The notes under the pieces: model-generated
Database searches by the model: none
Told to the model about the DNA's origin: nothing
Seen by the model: only the letters and a program-made list of their open reading frames with translations
Assembly: GCA_041609715.1 (NCBI GenBank)
Contig: JBFIQI010000125.1
Span: 1-6,748 of the forward strand
Direction of reading: 5' to 3'
DNA length: 6,748 nucleotides
Source of the DNA: JABDLF01 sp041609715
Lineage (GTDB): Bacteria > Pseudomonadota > Gammaproteobacteria > Steroidobacterales > JABDLF01
Shown: one piece after another, positions 1-6,748 of the stretch
Layout: the number at the start of each line of letters is the position of its first letter
Numbering within the stretch: the first letter of the stretch is position 1
Program-made: the position numbers and the translations under genes

Positions 1-117
1 ATCGAGGTGTTCGTTGGCCGCTTGCGCCGTAAGCTCGATCCGACACGCCAGATTAATCCCATTGAAACTTTGCGGGGTCGCGGCTACCGACTGGCATTGG
101 AACGCAGCGCCGGATGA
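1..117 (+). CDS. OmpR/PhoP-family response regulator, C-terminal end (partial)
   Basis: This is the last 38 codons of a DNA-binding response regulator; the receiver domain lies left of the window. The visible part is the end of the OmpR-type winged-helix effector domain. The end of the recognition helix reads IEVFVGRLRRKLD, and the C-terminal hairpin carries the family hallmark LRGRGYRL, followed by a short tail. In this family the helix inserts into the DNA major groove and the hairpin contacts the minor groove. The TGA stop at 115-117 overlaps the ATG of the next gene, which encodes a PhoQ-like kinase. That kinase is the almost certain phosphodonor, and it makes PhoP the best guess for subfamily. 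The visible piece alone cannot separate PhoP from other OmpR-family regulators, so no symbol is given. Confidence 0.93.
   Translation: MEVFVGRLRRKLDPTRQINPIETLRGRGYRLALERSAG
114..117 (+). promoter_or_regulatory. ATGA stop-start overlap coupling regulator and kinase
   Basis: The kinase ATG (114-116) overlaps the TGA stop of the response regulator (115-117). No strong Shine-Dalgarno sequence lies at the usual distance; the nearest purine run, TTGGAA at 97-102, is too far upstream. Kinase translation therefore probably depends on ribosomes that finish the regulator and restart. This is common in two-component operons and keeps the kinase at or below the regulator level. Confidence 0.75.
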
Positions 118-1478
118 TGCAGTCGCTGAGCGCACGCCTGCTGATGGCCGTCTGCCTGTTACTGCTGATCTTCTTCGGTATCACGGTATATGTACTGGAC
201 CTGAGTTTTCGCAGCGCTGCCGAAGAAGCCGTGCGCGAGCGTCTGGACGTGCACGCGATTGCGCTGCTGTCGTTTGCGGAGCCCGAGAACGGCAGCCGGC
301 TGGCACTGCCCCAGCCACTGCCGGAGTCGCAATTTGAAAACCCGGGCTCCGGCCTGTTTGGCAGCCTCACGCGACAGGGTGGGGACCCGATCTGGCGATC
401 GGGCTCACTGGTGGGCACAGGCATCGATTTCCCGCAGCAGGTTCCCACCGGCGAGCGCATATTCCGACGCATGCGGGCAGCCGACGGCAGCGAAATTTTC
501 GCCCTCAGCCTGGGCATAGAGTGGCAGCTTTCAGGATCCGAGAATCTGCCGCTGATCGTCAATGTGGCAGAATCCATCAGCGCCTTCAACGCCCAGGTCA
601 ACAGCTTCCGGCGCCAGCTGTTCGGCTGGTTCGCGGGCCTGATGGTGCTGCTGCTGACTGCTCAGGCGGTGTTGCTGGGCTGGGTACTGGCCCCGTTGCG
701 GCGGGCCGAGAACGAAGTGCGCGCGATCGAGCAGGGCGAACTGGCCTCATTGTCCGCCGACTACCCGCGGGAGCTGAGCGGCCTGACCCGGCATACCAAT
801 ATCTTGCTGGACACGGAGCGGGCCCGGGTCGCCCGCTACCGGGACACCCTTGGCAATCTTGCCCATAGCATCAAGACACCGCTGGCGGTGATCCGCAACT
901 CGGTGACCAACCTGGAAGCCCAGGGTAGCGAAGGCAGGATCATCGACGAGCAGGTTTCGAGGATACAGCAGATTGTCGACTATCAACTCAAGCGCGCCAC
1001 GGCCACCCGGGGGAGCCTCTCGATCCACGCTGTGGACGTGCGGGCGGTGTTGGAAGAACTGCTGACGGCCCTGGGCAAGGTGCACGACAAGCCTGGTCTC
1101 GAGGTGATCCTGGAGCTGGAAGATAATCTCAAGTTTCTGGGAGATCGCGGTGATTTCCTGGAAATTCTTGGCAATTTGCTGGACAATGCCTACAAGTGGG
1201 CGGACTCTAAGATCCGCATCAAGTCCGGACCTGCCGACCAGCCCCTGGCCCATGGCCACGCCATGGATCTGATCGTCGAAGATGACGGGCCGGGCATTCC
1301 CGATGCCTGGCGAGATCTGGTGATGTCACGGGGCGGTCGGGCTGACGAACAGGTGGAAGGTCACGGAATCGGTCTCGCCGTCGTCAGGGAAACGGTCAAG
1401 CTCCTGGGGGGCTCCATCGCCATTGACCGCTCGGCGCTGGGCGGCGCGCGCGTAGCCCTGCGCTTGCCGGCACGGTAG
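114..1478 (+). CDS. phoQ: PhoQ-like membrane sensor histidine kinase
   Basis: This is an inner-membrane sensor kinase of 454 residues (enteric PhoQ is about 486) that should phosphorylate the regulator encoded just upstream. Domains in order: TM1 about 9-28; periplasmic sensor about 29-168; TM2 about 169-192; HAMP linker about 193-236; dimerisation/phosphotransfer helix with AHSIKTPLAVI and phospho-accepting His251; ATP-binding domain with N box GNLLDNAYKWA (Asn354, Asn358), G1 box EDDGPGIP (389-396) and G2 box GHGIGLAVV (416-424). The sequence RGGRADEQ before the G2 box and the GGAR near the end are typical of PhoQ rather than of generic kinases. All catalytic motifs are intact. The start is ATG 114, in an ATGA overlap with the upstream stop; a second ATG at 117 would remove one residue. 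The sensor domain lacks the acidic run of enteric PhoQ, so the stimulus may differ. Kinase function is secure; phoQ orthology is probable. Confidence 0.93.
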   Translation: MMQSLSARLLMAVCLLLLIFFGITVYVLDLSFRSAAEEAVRERLDVHAIALLSFAEPENGSRLALPQPLPESQFENPGSGLFGSLTRQGGDPIWRSGSLVGTGIDFPQQVPTGERIFRRMRAADGSEIFALSLGIEWQLSGSENLPLIVNVAESISAFNAQVNSFRRQLFGWFAGLMVLLLTAQAVLLGWVLAPLRRAENEVRAIEQGELASLSADYPRELSGLTRHTNILLDTERARVARYRDTLGNLAHSIKTPLAVIRNSVTNLEAQGSEGRIIDEQVSRIQQIVDYQLKRATATRGSLSIHAVDVRAVLEELLTALGKVHDKPGLEVILELEDNLKFLGDRGDFLEILGNLLDNAYKWADSKIRIKSGPADQPLAHGHAMDLIVEDDGPGIPDAWRDLVMSRGGRADEQVEGHGIGLAVVRETVKLLGGSIAIDRSALGGARVALRLPAR

Positions 1479-1549
1479 CATCTCAGCCTGCCCGGTTTCA
1501 CCACCGGTCATTCCATCAGCAGGCACACAGCCATTCCCAAGGCAGGTGT
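1479..1549 (+). promoter_or_regulatory. hrpA leader: short intergenic gap with small inverted repeats and the hrpA ribosome binding site
   Basis: This 71-base gap separates the kinase stop from the hrpA start. It holds a 5-bp GC-rich hairpin, CCGGT (1492-1496) with ACCGG (1503-1507) around a 6-base loop. No T-tract follows it, so it is a poor intrinsic terminator. The likely Shine-Dalgarno sequence is AAGGCAGG (1539-1546), just before ATG 1550. The segment CCTGCC (1487-1492) is exactly complementary to GGCAGG (1541-1546) and could mask it. I saw no clear sigma-70 promoter. Read-through from the two-component genes is possible. Confidence 0.4.
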
Positions 1550-4500
1550 ATGGGCGGCTCGAGCTTTTCGAAACGAGATAGAGAGCGCCTGGAGCGCGCC
1601 ACCTCGCATTGCCTGCTGAGGGACCGGCGTGTTCTGCGCCGGCAATTACGGGAAGCAGTGCGCGCGGGCAGCCCCAAGTTGCCAGAGGTTATTGCAGAGA
1701 GAATTGCCGGTTCTCGCGCCGTCGCCGGCGCGCGGAGCAACGCAGATTTCCGGCTGGCATACGACGATGAGTTACCCGTTGCCCGCGAGCGGGGCAGGGT
1801 CCTGGCGGCGCTGGAAAAGCACCAGGTCATCGTGTTGTGTGGAGAAACGGGCTCCGGCAAGACCACCCAGTTGCCAAAGTTTTGCCTGGAACTCGGGCGG
1901 GGTATTTTCGGGCAAATCGGTCATACCCAGCCGCGGCGAATTGCCGCGCGCTCGGTGGCGCGCCGCGTGGCTGCAGAGCTCAACACTGAAGTCGGAGACG
2001 TGGTTGGCTACCAGACGCGCTTTGACCGGCAGTTCAGCGAGAACAGTCGGATCAAGGTAATGACTGATGGCATCCTGCTTGCAGAACTGCGCCATGATCG
2101 TTACCTGGAGAGCTACGATACCCTGATTATCGACGAGGCCCACGAGCGCAGCCTCAATATCGATTTTCTGCTTGGCTATCTGCACAAACTGCTGCGAAAA
2201 AGGCGCGAACTCAAGCTGGTGATCACCTCGGCCACGCTGGAAACCGACAAGTTCTCCAGGCATTTTGGCAATGCACCGGTTCTGGAAATTTCGGGACGCA
2301 CTTATCCCATTGAGCTGGAATACCTGTCGGCAGATTCTGAGGATGCGGATCTCAGTGATCTCGTCAGCGACGCGGTCGACGAGATTTTGCACAAGCATGT
2401 GCGGCGCGGTGATGGCGACATCCTGGTGTTTTTACCGGGAGAACGTGAGATCGGTGAGTGCCGCGATCAGCTCAGGCGCCGGTTTTCCGAGGGCCTGGAG
2501 GTGTTACCGCTGTTCGGCCGCCTGAGTGCCCATGACCAGGACCGGGTGTTCGGTGGACGTAGACGCCGGCGCTGCATTCTTGCAACCAATATCGCGGAAA
2601 CGTCACTGACCGTACCAGGCGTGCGTTTCGTCATAGATTCAGGGCTGGCGCGCATCAGTCGTTACAGCGTGCGCAACAAGGTGCAACAACTGCCGGTTGA
2701 AAAAATCTCGAAGGCCAGCGCGCGACAACGGGCCGGACGCTGTGGGCGAATGGCAAACGGGCTGTGCATTCGACTTTTCTCGGAAGAAGACTATCTCGCG
2801 CGCGGGGAGCACACGCCCCCGGAAATCATGCGCACCAACCTGGCCAGCGTCATACTGGAGATGTCCAGCCTGCGGCTGGGCGAAGTTGAAGAATTCCCCT
2901 TCGTGGACAAGCCCGACTCGCGATTCGTACGGGACGGTTATCGACTGCTGCAGGAACTGCAGGCAATTGACCTGCAGGGTCGGGTGACGAAGACCGGTCG
3001 CGAGATGGCCCGCTTGCCGGTTGATCCCCGGATTGCGCGCATGCTGATTGCAGCCAGGGAGACAGACTCATTGCCCGAATTGCGAGTGGTGGCTGCTGCA
3101 TTGAGTATCCCGGATCCGCGGCAGCGATCCGCGGAGAATCGCCAGAATGCCGATCAAAGGCATGCCGTCTTTGCCGAGAAAGAGTCTGACTTCAGAACCC
3201 TGCTTAACTTGTGGGTAGCCTGGCGCGACCAGCAGGCTTCCGGTTCCCGCAGCGCCTTGCGTAACTGGTGCCGGGAGAACTTTCTGTCTTACCCGCGCAT
3301 GCGGGAATGGCAGGATCTGGTACACCAGTTACACGCACTGACCCGCCAAGCCGGCGAACGGGCGCTGCGGCCCTCACCCGATTATGAATCCCTGCATCGC
3401 GCCATCCTGCCCGGACTGCTGGGACATATAGGCTGCCGTGACGAAGACGGTGCATATCGTGGGACCCGCGGGCGCACATTTTTTATCTTCCCGGGCTCGG
3501 CGCTCAAATCCAGCAAGGCACAGTGGGTCATGGCAGCGCATTTGATCGAAACCTCGAGATTGTTCGCCCATATCAACGCGCGCGTGAAGCCCGCCTGGAT
3601 TGAAGCCAGCGCCGGGCACCTGGTCAAGCGTGATTACCATGAGCCGCGCTGGGATGCGAAAGCCGGACGGGTCATGGCCAGGGAGACCGTGACACTGTAC
3701 GGATTACCCCTGATAACGGCGCGGCGCACGGACTTCGGGCGAATAGATCCGTATGCCGCCCGCAAGATTTTTATTTTATCGGCGCTGGTGGATGAGAAGC
3801 TGGGCGCAGAAGTGGAGTTTCTTACTGCGAATGCCAGGACCAAAGCCGAAATCCGGGATATCGAAGCACGTCTGCGGCGCACCGATGTGCTGATAGACCG
3901 CGGGACGCTTGCGGATCTGTATGCCAGCATTATTCCTGCTGAAGTAATCGACCGGCCAGGCTTATTGCGATGGTTAAAAAACGCGCCCGGCGTCACCCGG
4001 AACCAGCTGCATTTCGACAGACAGACGCTCATGCAGGAGCAGCCAGAATCGCTGGAGCAATTTCCGGGTCAGTTGCGGGTGGGCGCCAACGAGATCGAGC
4101 TTGTATACGAGTTTGATCGCGACGGTGAACGCGATGGCGTCACCGCGATGGTCCCGTTGCCGCTGCTCAATCAACTTCCCGAGCATGTCTTCGACTACCT
4201 GGTGCCAGGCCTGATTAAGGAAAAAATCCAGGCCATGTTGAAGGGGTTGCCGAAAAGGCTACGCAAACAGTTTGTACCCGTTCCGGACTACACCGAGGCG
4301 TTGTTTCAGGATCTGCCGGATGATAAACCCCGACTTAGCGTCTGGATGGCCAACAAGCTCGGTAACATGAGTGGAGCGGAAATCACGCCCGCGGACCTGG
4401 AAGAAGTCAGCCTGCCTGAGCATCTGCGCATGAACTTCGAAATTGTCGACACCGGTGGCGCGGTATGCGGTACCGGGCGCAGTCTGAGTGAGCTCAAAGC

Positions 4501-5452
4501 GGAGCTCGGGAAGCAGGCGCAGAGCAGCGCCACGGCGCAAGCCACGGGACACCGGGGTCGGGAGAACATCAAAACCTGGGATTTTGGCAGGCTGGCCCGG
4601 GAAATTCATGAGCAGCGTGAAGGTCGTTCATTGACGATATTTCCGGCCCTGGAAGATGCGGGTGATTCAGTGAGTATGGTGTTTTGCGACACCCCCGAGC
4701 AGGCAAACAGTCTGTCCGAGCAGGGCGTGGCGCGCCTGGCGTGGCTGGCCCTGCGGCAGCAAGTACAGCTGATCCAGCGCAGTGTTCGTGGGCGCCGCAG
4801 CCGTTTGCTGGGATGGAGACGCCATGGAGATGAACCCGAACTGGTCAGGCAGATTTTTTTTCACCTTGCGTCAGCGGCAATCTGCCGGCCGGATATACCG
4901 CGCTCGGAGGCGGCATTCTCCGCCCGCCTGGGGCGCTTTCGTGAGACTCTGGTGCCGTCCGCTGAGGAACTGCTCGGCTGCGTCGAGCAAATCCTCGAAC
5001 GGGAAATCGCAGTGCAGACCGAGATGGCGCGGCTCGAGAAGACACCGGGTGCCAAACCACCGGCGGACGCCTGCAATCAGCTCGAGCAGTTGCTGGGGCC
5101 GGATTTTGTAGCTGGCACCGAAGCGGCGTGGCTGACGCGCTTCCCGGTGTACCTGGAGGCCCTGGAGTTGCGCTTGGCCAGACTGCCCCGGGAAATCGCC
5201 GCTGACCAGTCATTGCAGGGGCAGCTGGCACCGTTGCAGGCGCGTTGGGACGAGTTGCGGCGAATGGCGCCGGAGTGGTCGATACGACCGTCCTGCCGCG
5301 AATACCGCTGGCTCCTTGAGGAACTGCGGGTATCCCTGTTTGCTCAGAAGCTGGGCACCATCCGCAAAGTTTCGGTGCTGCGACTCGATCGTTTCTGGAG
5401 GTCTGAAATCGCCAGGCCACTGGCTGAAGCTGGCCACACCATCGGGCTTTGA
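1550..5452 (+). CDS. hrpA: ATP-dependent RNA helicase HrpA (DEAH-box, full length)
   Basis: This is a cytoplasmic 3'-5' RNA helicase of the DEAH/RHA group. In E. coli, HrpA has been linked to fimbrial mRNA processing and more recently to action on stalled ribosomes. At 1300 residues it has the length I recall for the E. coli protein and aligns with it throughout. Motif I GETGSGKT is at 98-105, Ia HTQPRR at 125-130, motif II DEAH at 195-198, motif III SAT at 227-229, motif V NIAETSLT at 347-354, and motif VI QRAGRCGR at 393-400. The HA2 ratchet domain includes LPVDPRIARML (about 489-499) and ALSIPDPRQR (517-526). The OB-fold starts near HIGC (626-629) and includes FIFPGS. The long HrpA-specific C-terminal region (DUF3418) carries PLPLLNQ at 869-875 and ends with EELRVSLFAQKLGT at 1257-1270. 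ATG 1550 gives the family N-terminus and follows a plausible ribosome binding site. Nothing is truncated or mutated. It is not the unrelated type III secretion pilus gene also called hrpA. Confidence 0.98.
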   Translation: MGGSSFSKRDRERLERATSHCLLRDRRVLRRQLREAVRAGSPKLPEVIAERIAGSRAVAGARSNADFRLAYDDELPVARERGRVLAALEKHQVIVLCGETGSGKTTQLPKFCLELGRGIFGQIGHTQPRRIAARSVARRVAAELNTEVGDVVGYQTRFDRQFSENSRIKVMTDGILLAELRHDRYLESYDTLIIDEAHERSLNIDFLLGYLHKLLRKRRELKLVITSATLETDKFSRHFGNAPVLEISGRTYPIELEYLSADSEDADLSDLVSDAVDEILHKHVRRGDGDILVFLPGEREIGECRDQLRRRFSEGLEVLPLFGRLSAHDQDRVFGGRRRRRCILATNIAETSLTVPGVRFVIDSGLARISRYSVRNKVQQLPVEKISKASARQRAGRCGRMANGLCIRLFSEEDYLARGEHTPPEIMRTNLASVILEMSSLRLGEVEEFPFVDKPDSRFVRDGYRLLQELQAIDLQGRVTKTGREMARLPVDPRIARMLIAARETDSLPELRVVAAALSIPDPRQRSAENRQNADQRHAVFAEKESDFRTLLNLWVAWRDQQASGSRSALRNWCRENFLSYPRMREWQDLVHQLHALTRQAGERALRPSPDYESLHRAILPGLLGHIGCRDEDGAYRGTRGRTFFIFPGSALKSSKAQWVMAAHLIETSRLFAHINARVKPAWIEASAGHLVKRDYHEPRWDAKAGRVMARETVTLYGLPLITARRTDFGRIDPYAARKIFILSALVDEKLGAEVEFLTANARTKAEIRDIEARLRRTDVLIDRGTLADLYASIIPAEVIDRPGLLRWLKNAPGVTRNQLHFDRQTLMQEQPESLEQFPGQLRVGANEIELVYEFDRDGERDGVTAMVPLPLLNQLPEHVFDYLVPGLIKEKIQAMLKGLPKRLRKQFVPVPDYTEALFQDLPDDKPRLSVWMANKLGNMSGAEITPADLEEVSLPEHLRMNFEIVDTGGAVCGTGRSLSELKAELGKQAQSSATAQATGHRGRENIKTWDFGRLAREIHEQREGRSLTIFPALEDAGDSVSMVFCDTPEQANSLSEQGVARLAWLALRQQVQLIQRSVRGRRSRLLGWRRHGDEPELVRQIFFHLASAAICRPDIPRSEAAFSARLGRFRETLVPSAEELLGCVEQILEREIAVQTEMARLEKTPGAKPPADACNQLEQLLGPDFVAGTEAAWLTRFPVYLEALELRLARLPREIAADQSLQGQLAPLQARWDELRRMAPEWSIRPSCREYRWLLEELRVSLFAQKLGTIRKVSVLRLDRFWRSEIARPLAEAGHTIGL

Positions 5453-5497
5453 GTAAAGTCTGGGGGTCTGCCAGAAAAAACGCCAGGGAAGCTCAAG
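5453..5497 (+). promoter_or_regulatory. hrpA-degV gap with ribosome binding site for the GTG start
   Basis: This 45-base gap contains AGGGAA at 5485-5490, seven bases before GTG 5498. That is a good Shine-Dalgarno match at good spacing, and it supports the GTG as the true start. A run of six A residues (5475-5480) lies between two GCCAG copies. A CTGG/CCAG pairing precedes it, but no T-tract follows on the plus strand, so no terminator is called. The short gap favours co-transcription with hrpA. Confidence 0.6.
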
Positions 5498-6424
5498 GTG
5501 AATACCGGCATAGTCATCGATTCCGTTTGCGATTTGCCACGCGCATTTGTGGATCGCTACGGTATCGAGATTTTGCCGGTCAGCCTGCATTTTGGCGATC
5601 AGGTCTTTGAGGACATCAGGGACCCGGAGGCCACCAAGGCTTTTTATCGAACTTACCTCAGCGAGAAGAACACCACCTTCAAAACCCGGGCACTGGGCGT
5701 CGAAGCCATCAGTGAATTGTTTCTGGATCGCCTGGTGCTGAATTACAGCAAAGTTGTCGTAATCGCCTGTTCCGCGACGCGCAGTCGGCTGTTCCAGAAC
5801 GCAACCCAGGCCTCTTACGCCTTGCTGAAACTGCAGCGCCACAGGCGCCAGGCGGCGGGACTGCCGGGGAGCTTTGCCTTGCGTGTCGTAGACAGCAAGA
5901 GCCTGTATGCAGGCGAAGCCATCGTTGCCCACGAGGCCGTGCAGCTGATGGATGAGGAGGATTTCAAGCTGGAGGCTATGCGCCAGTCCCTGGAAGATCT
6001 CGGCGAACGGGTCGTAACCTACCTGCTGCCCGAGGATCCCTATTTCCTCAGGTTCCGGGCACGGGAAAAGGGTGAAAAGTCGCTGGGCCCGCTTGGCTAC
6101 GCATGTGCGCGCATGTTTGACCTGAAACCCATCGTCAGGATGCAACGGGGCGAGTCGAAAATCGTTGCACGCTCCCAAGGATTCGAGAACGCCCTGAACA
6201 GGCTATTCGATATCGCTCGCGATGCCATCAGCCTGGGACTTAGAAAGCCCGTTGTGGCAATGAGCTATGCGGGCGAACCCGCCGACATCAACCAGCTGCA
6301 GGCCTACAGGTCTTTCGCCGCTTTTGCAGAAGGGCAGGGCGTGGAACTTTTGCTGGCCGTAATGAGTGCCACCTCCGGAATCAACGTCGGTCCCGGCGCC
6401 TTCTCGCTGGCTTACGCAGCCTAA
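5498..6424 (+). CDS. DegV-family (EDD-fold) protein, divergent ligand-binding signature
   Basis: The DegV family comprises soluble two-domain proteins that bind a fatty acid. In Firmicutes, the FakB members present it to the kinase FakA for phosphorylation. This protein has 308 residues (the family is usually near 280). The family N-terminus is clear: IVIDSVCDLP (5-14), then YGIEILPVSLHFGDQVFED (21-39). VVVIACSATRSRLFQ (86-100) corresponds to the VVIxxSSGLSGTYQ region, VVDSKSLYAGEA (130-141) to the IDSKxxSGG strand, FDLKPIV (207-213) to the LNIKPIL segment, and GINVGPGAFSLAY (294-306) to the C-terminal GTHTGPGAL loop. The start is GTG with a well-placed AGGGAA; the next in-frame Met is far inside, at 151. 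The fold assignment is secure. Several residues that usually hold the ligand carboxylate are substituted, and no FakA-like gene is in view, so a fatty-acid kinase role cannot be assumed and the ligand is unknown. Confidence 0.9.
   Translation: MNTGIVIDSVCDLPRAFVDRYGIEILPVSLHFGDQVFEDIRDPEATKAFYRTYLSEKNTTFKTRALGVEAISELFLDRLVLNYSKVVVIACSATRSRLFQNATQASYALLKLQRHRRQAAGLPGSFALRVVDSKSLYAGEAIVAHEAVQLMDEEDFKLEAMRQSLEDLGERVVTYLLPEDPYFLRFRAREKGEKSLGPLGYACARMFDLKPIVRMQRGESKIVARSQGFENALNRLFDIARDAISLGLRKPVVAMSYAGEPADINQLQAYRSFAAFAEGQGVELLLAVMSATSGINVGPGAFSLAYAA
6409..6424. other. Overlapping stop codons of convergent genes, with a weak hairpin
   Basis: The degV TAA (6422-6424) and the slipin TAG (read on the minus strand at 6423-6421) share bases, so the two genes overlap by four bases (6421-6424). 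A small inverted repeat, GGCT (6409-6412) and AGCC (6418-6421), spans the junction. Only weakly T-rich sequence follows on the plus strand. This is at best a poor terminator, and any other terminator would have to lie inside coding sequence. Confidence 0.6.
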
Positions 6425-6748
6425 CTATCTTTGTTGCCAGGCGATTTCTTGGCCAGCAGTGGCTCCAGCAGGTCCATGGGCAGCGGGAACACAATGGTCG
6501 AGCTTTGTTCCCCGGCCACTTCGGTCAGCGTTTGCAGATAGCGTAACTGAATGGCCTGCGGCTGGGTTGACAGTTTTTCCGCTGCCGCCACCAGTCGTTC
6601 CGACGCCTGCTGTTCGCCCTCGGCGTGAATTACTTTCGCACGCCGCGCCCGCTCAGCCTCGGCCTGGGCAGCAATGGCCCGAATCATGCTTTCATTGAGA
6701 TCGATATGCTTGATCTCTACGTTGGCGATCTTGATGCCCCACGCGTCC
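6421..6748 (-). CDS. Slipin (stomatin-like SPFH/Band 7 membrane protein), C-terminal part (partial)
   Basis: The reading frame is open from the right window edge to the TAG at 6423-6421, giving 108 visible residues; the start lies beyond 6748. The first residues, DAWGIKIANVEIKHIDLNESM, are the end of the SPFH (Band 7) domain and match bacterial slipins closely. Next comes the charged coiled-coil AQAEAERARRAKVIHAEGE, typical of stomatin, and then an Ala-rich helix with QAIQLRYLQTL. The hydrophobic segment STIVFPLPMDLLEPL near the end is the usual slipin C-terminal oligomerisation region. Slipins of about 250-270 residues sit in the membrane through an N-terminal hairpin (not visible here) and form ring-like or cage-like oligomers that organise membrane microdomains. 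They are often paired with an NfeD-family gene encoded upstream, which here would lie to the right of the window. An internal ATG at 6687-6685 falls inside the conserved domain and is not the start. Confidence 0.95.
   Translation of the reverse strand, partial: DAWGIKIANVEIKHIDLNESMIRAIAAQAEAERARRAKVIHAEGEQQASERLVAAAEKLSTQPQAIQLRYLQTLTEVAGEQSSTIVFPLPMDLLEPLLAKKSPGNKDS

Noticed and set aside
1492..1507. GC-rich hairpin after the kinase gene, considered as an intrinsic terminator.
   Set aside because: The 5-bp stem is followed by TCATTCC rather than a T-tract, so it fails the usual rule. It is kept only as a leader structure.
1772..2398. A 208-codon minus-strand open frame opposite the HrpA helicase core.
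   Set aside because: The sense frame carries helicase motifs I to III here, which fixes the codon usage. The antisense translation resembles no family I know.
4845..5420. A 191-codon minus-strand open frame inside the hrpA C-terminal region.
   Set aside because: Its translation is low-complexity and rich in Pro, Ala, Arg and Ser, as expected for the wrong strand of a GC-rich gene. The sense strand encodes conserved HrpA sequence throughout.
5465..5490. A-tract flanked by two GCCAG copies between hrpA and degV, considered as a repeat, attachment site or operator.
   Set aside because: Five-base direct repeats are expected by chance, and nothing nearby suggests recombination or a regulator site.
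5210..6178. A 322-codon open frame on the minus strand, covering the end of hrpA and most of the degV gene.
   Set aside because: It lies opposite two genes with clear family matches, crosses their boundary, and its translation shows no recognisable domain. Long antisense frames are common opposite GC-rich genes.
6452..6463. Hairpin GCCA-GCAG-TGGC near the end of the slipin gene, considered as a terminator for either convergent gene.
   Set aside because: The stem is only 4 bp, no T-tract follows on either strand, and it lies in coding sequence.

Overview
This window looks like ordinary core chromosome from a GC-rich gammaproteobacterium (about 60% GC by eye). The main clue is the central gene. 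It encodes a 1300-residue HrpA helicase that aligns with the Escherichia coli protein, as I remember it, from end to end. Next to it is a PhoQ-type sensor kinase whose cytoplasmic half is also recognisably enteric-like. The overall flavour (PhoQ-like kinase, hrpA, a DegV-family protein, a slipin) would suit a marine or environmental gammaproteobacterium such as a Cellvibrionales relative. That placement is a guess, not something the sequence proves.

Layout. Bases 1-117 are the end of an OmpR/PhoP-family response regulator, on the plus strand. Its stop overlaps the start of a PhoQ-like histidine kinase (114-1478) in an ATGA junction, so the two form a translationally coupled two-component system. 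After a 71-base gap comes hrpA (1550-5452), a full-length DEAH-box RNA helicase with every helicase motif intact. A 45-base gap with a good ribosome binding site leads to a GTG-started DegV-family gene (5498-6424). The stop of that gene overlaps by four bases the stop of a convergent slipin (stomatin/SPFH) gene. The slipin gene is on the minus strand and runs off the right edge.

How the genes work together. The regulator and kinase are certainly partners. hrpA and the DegV gene follow on the same strand with short gaps and no convincing terminator, so they may be read through from the two-component promoter, but each could also have its own. HrpA acts on RNA and translation complexes, DegV-family proteins bind fatty-acid-like ligands, and slipins organise membranes. 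A common theme of envelope or translation stress is possible but is inference.

I found no mobile element, CRISPR array, RNA gene, phage gene or defence gene, and no convincing undescribed system. The points most worth a second look are the DegV protein, which has lost several usual ligand-binding signature residues, and the PhoQ-like kinase, whose sensor domain lacks the acidic patch known from enteric PhoQ.
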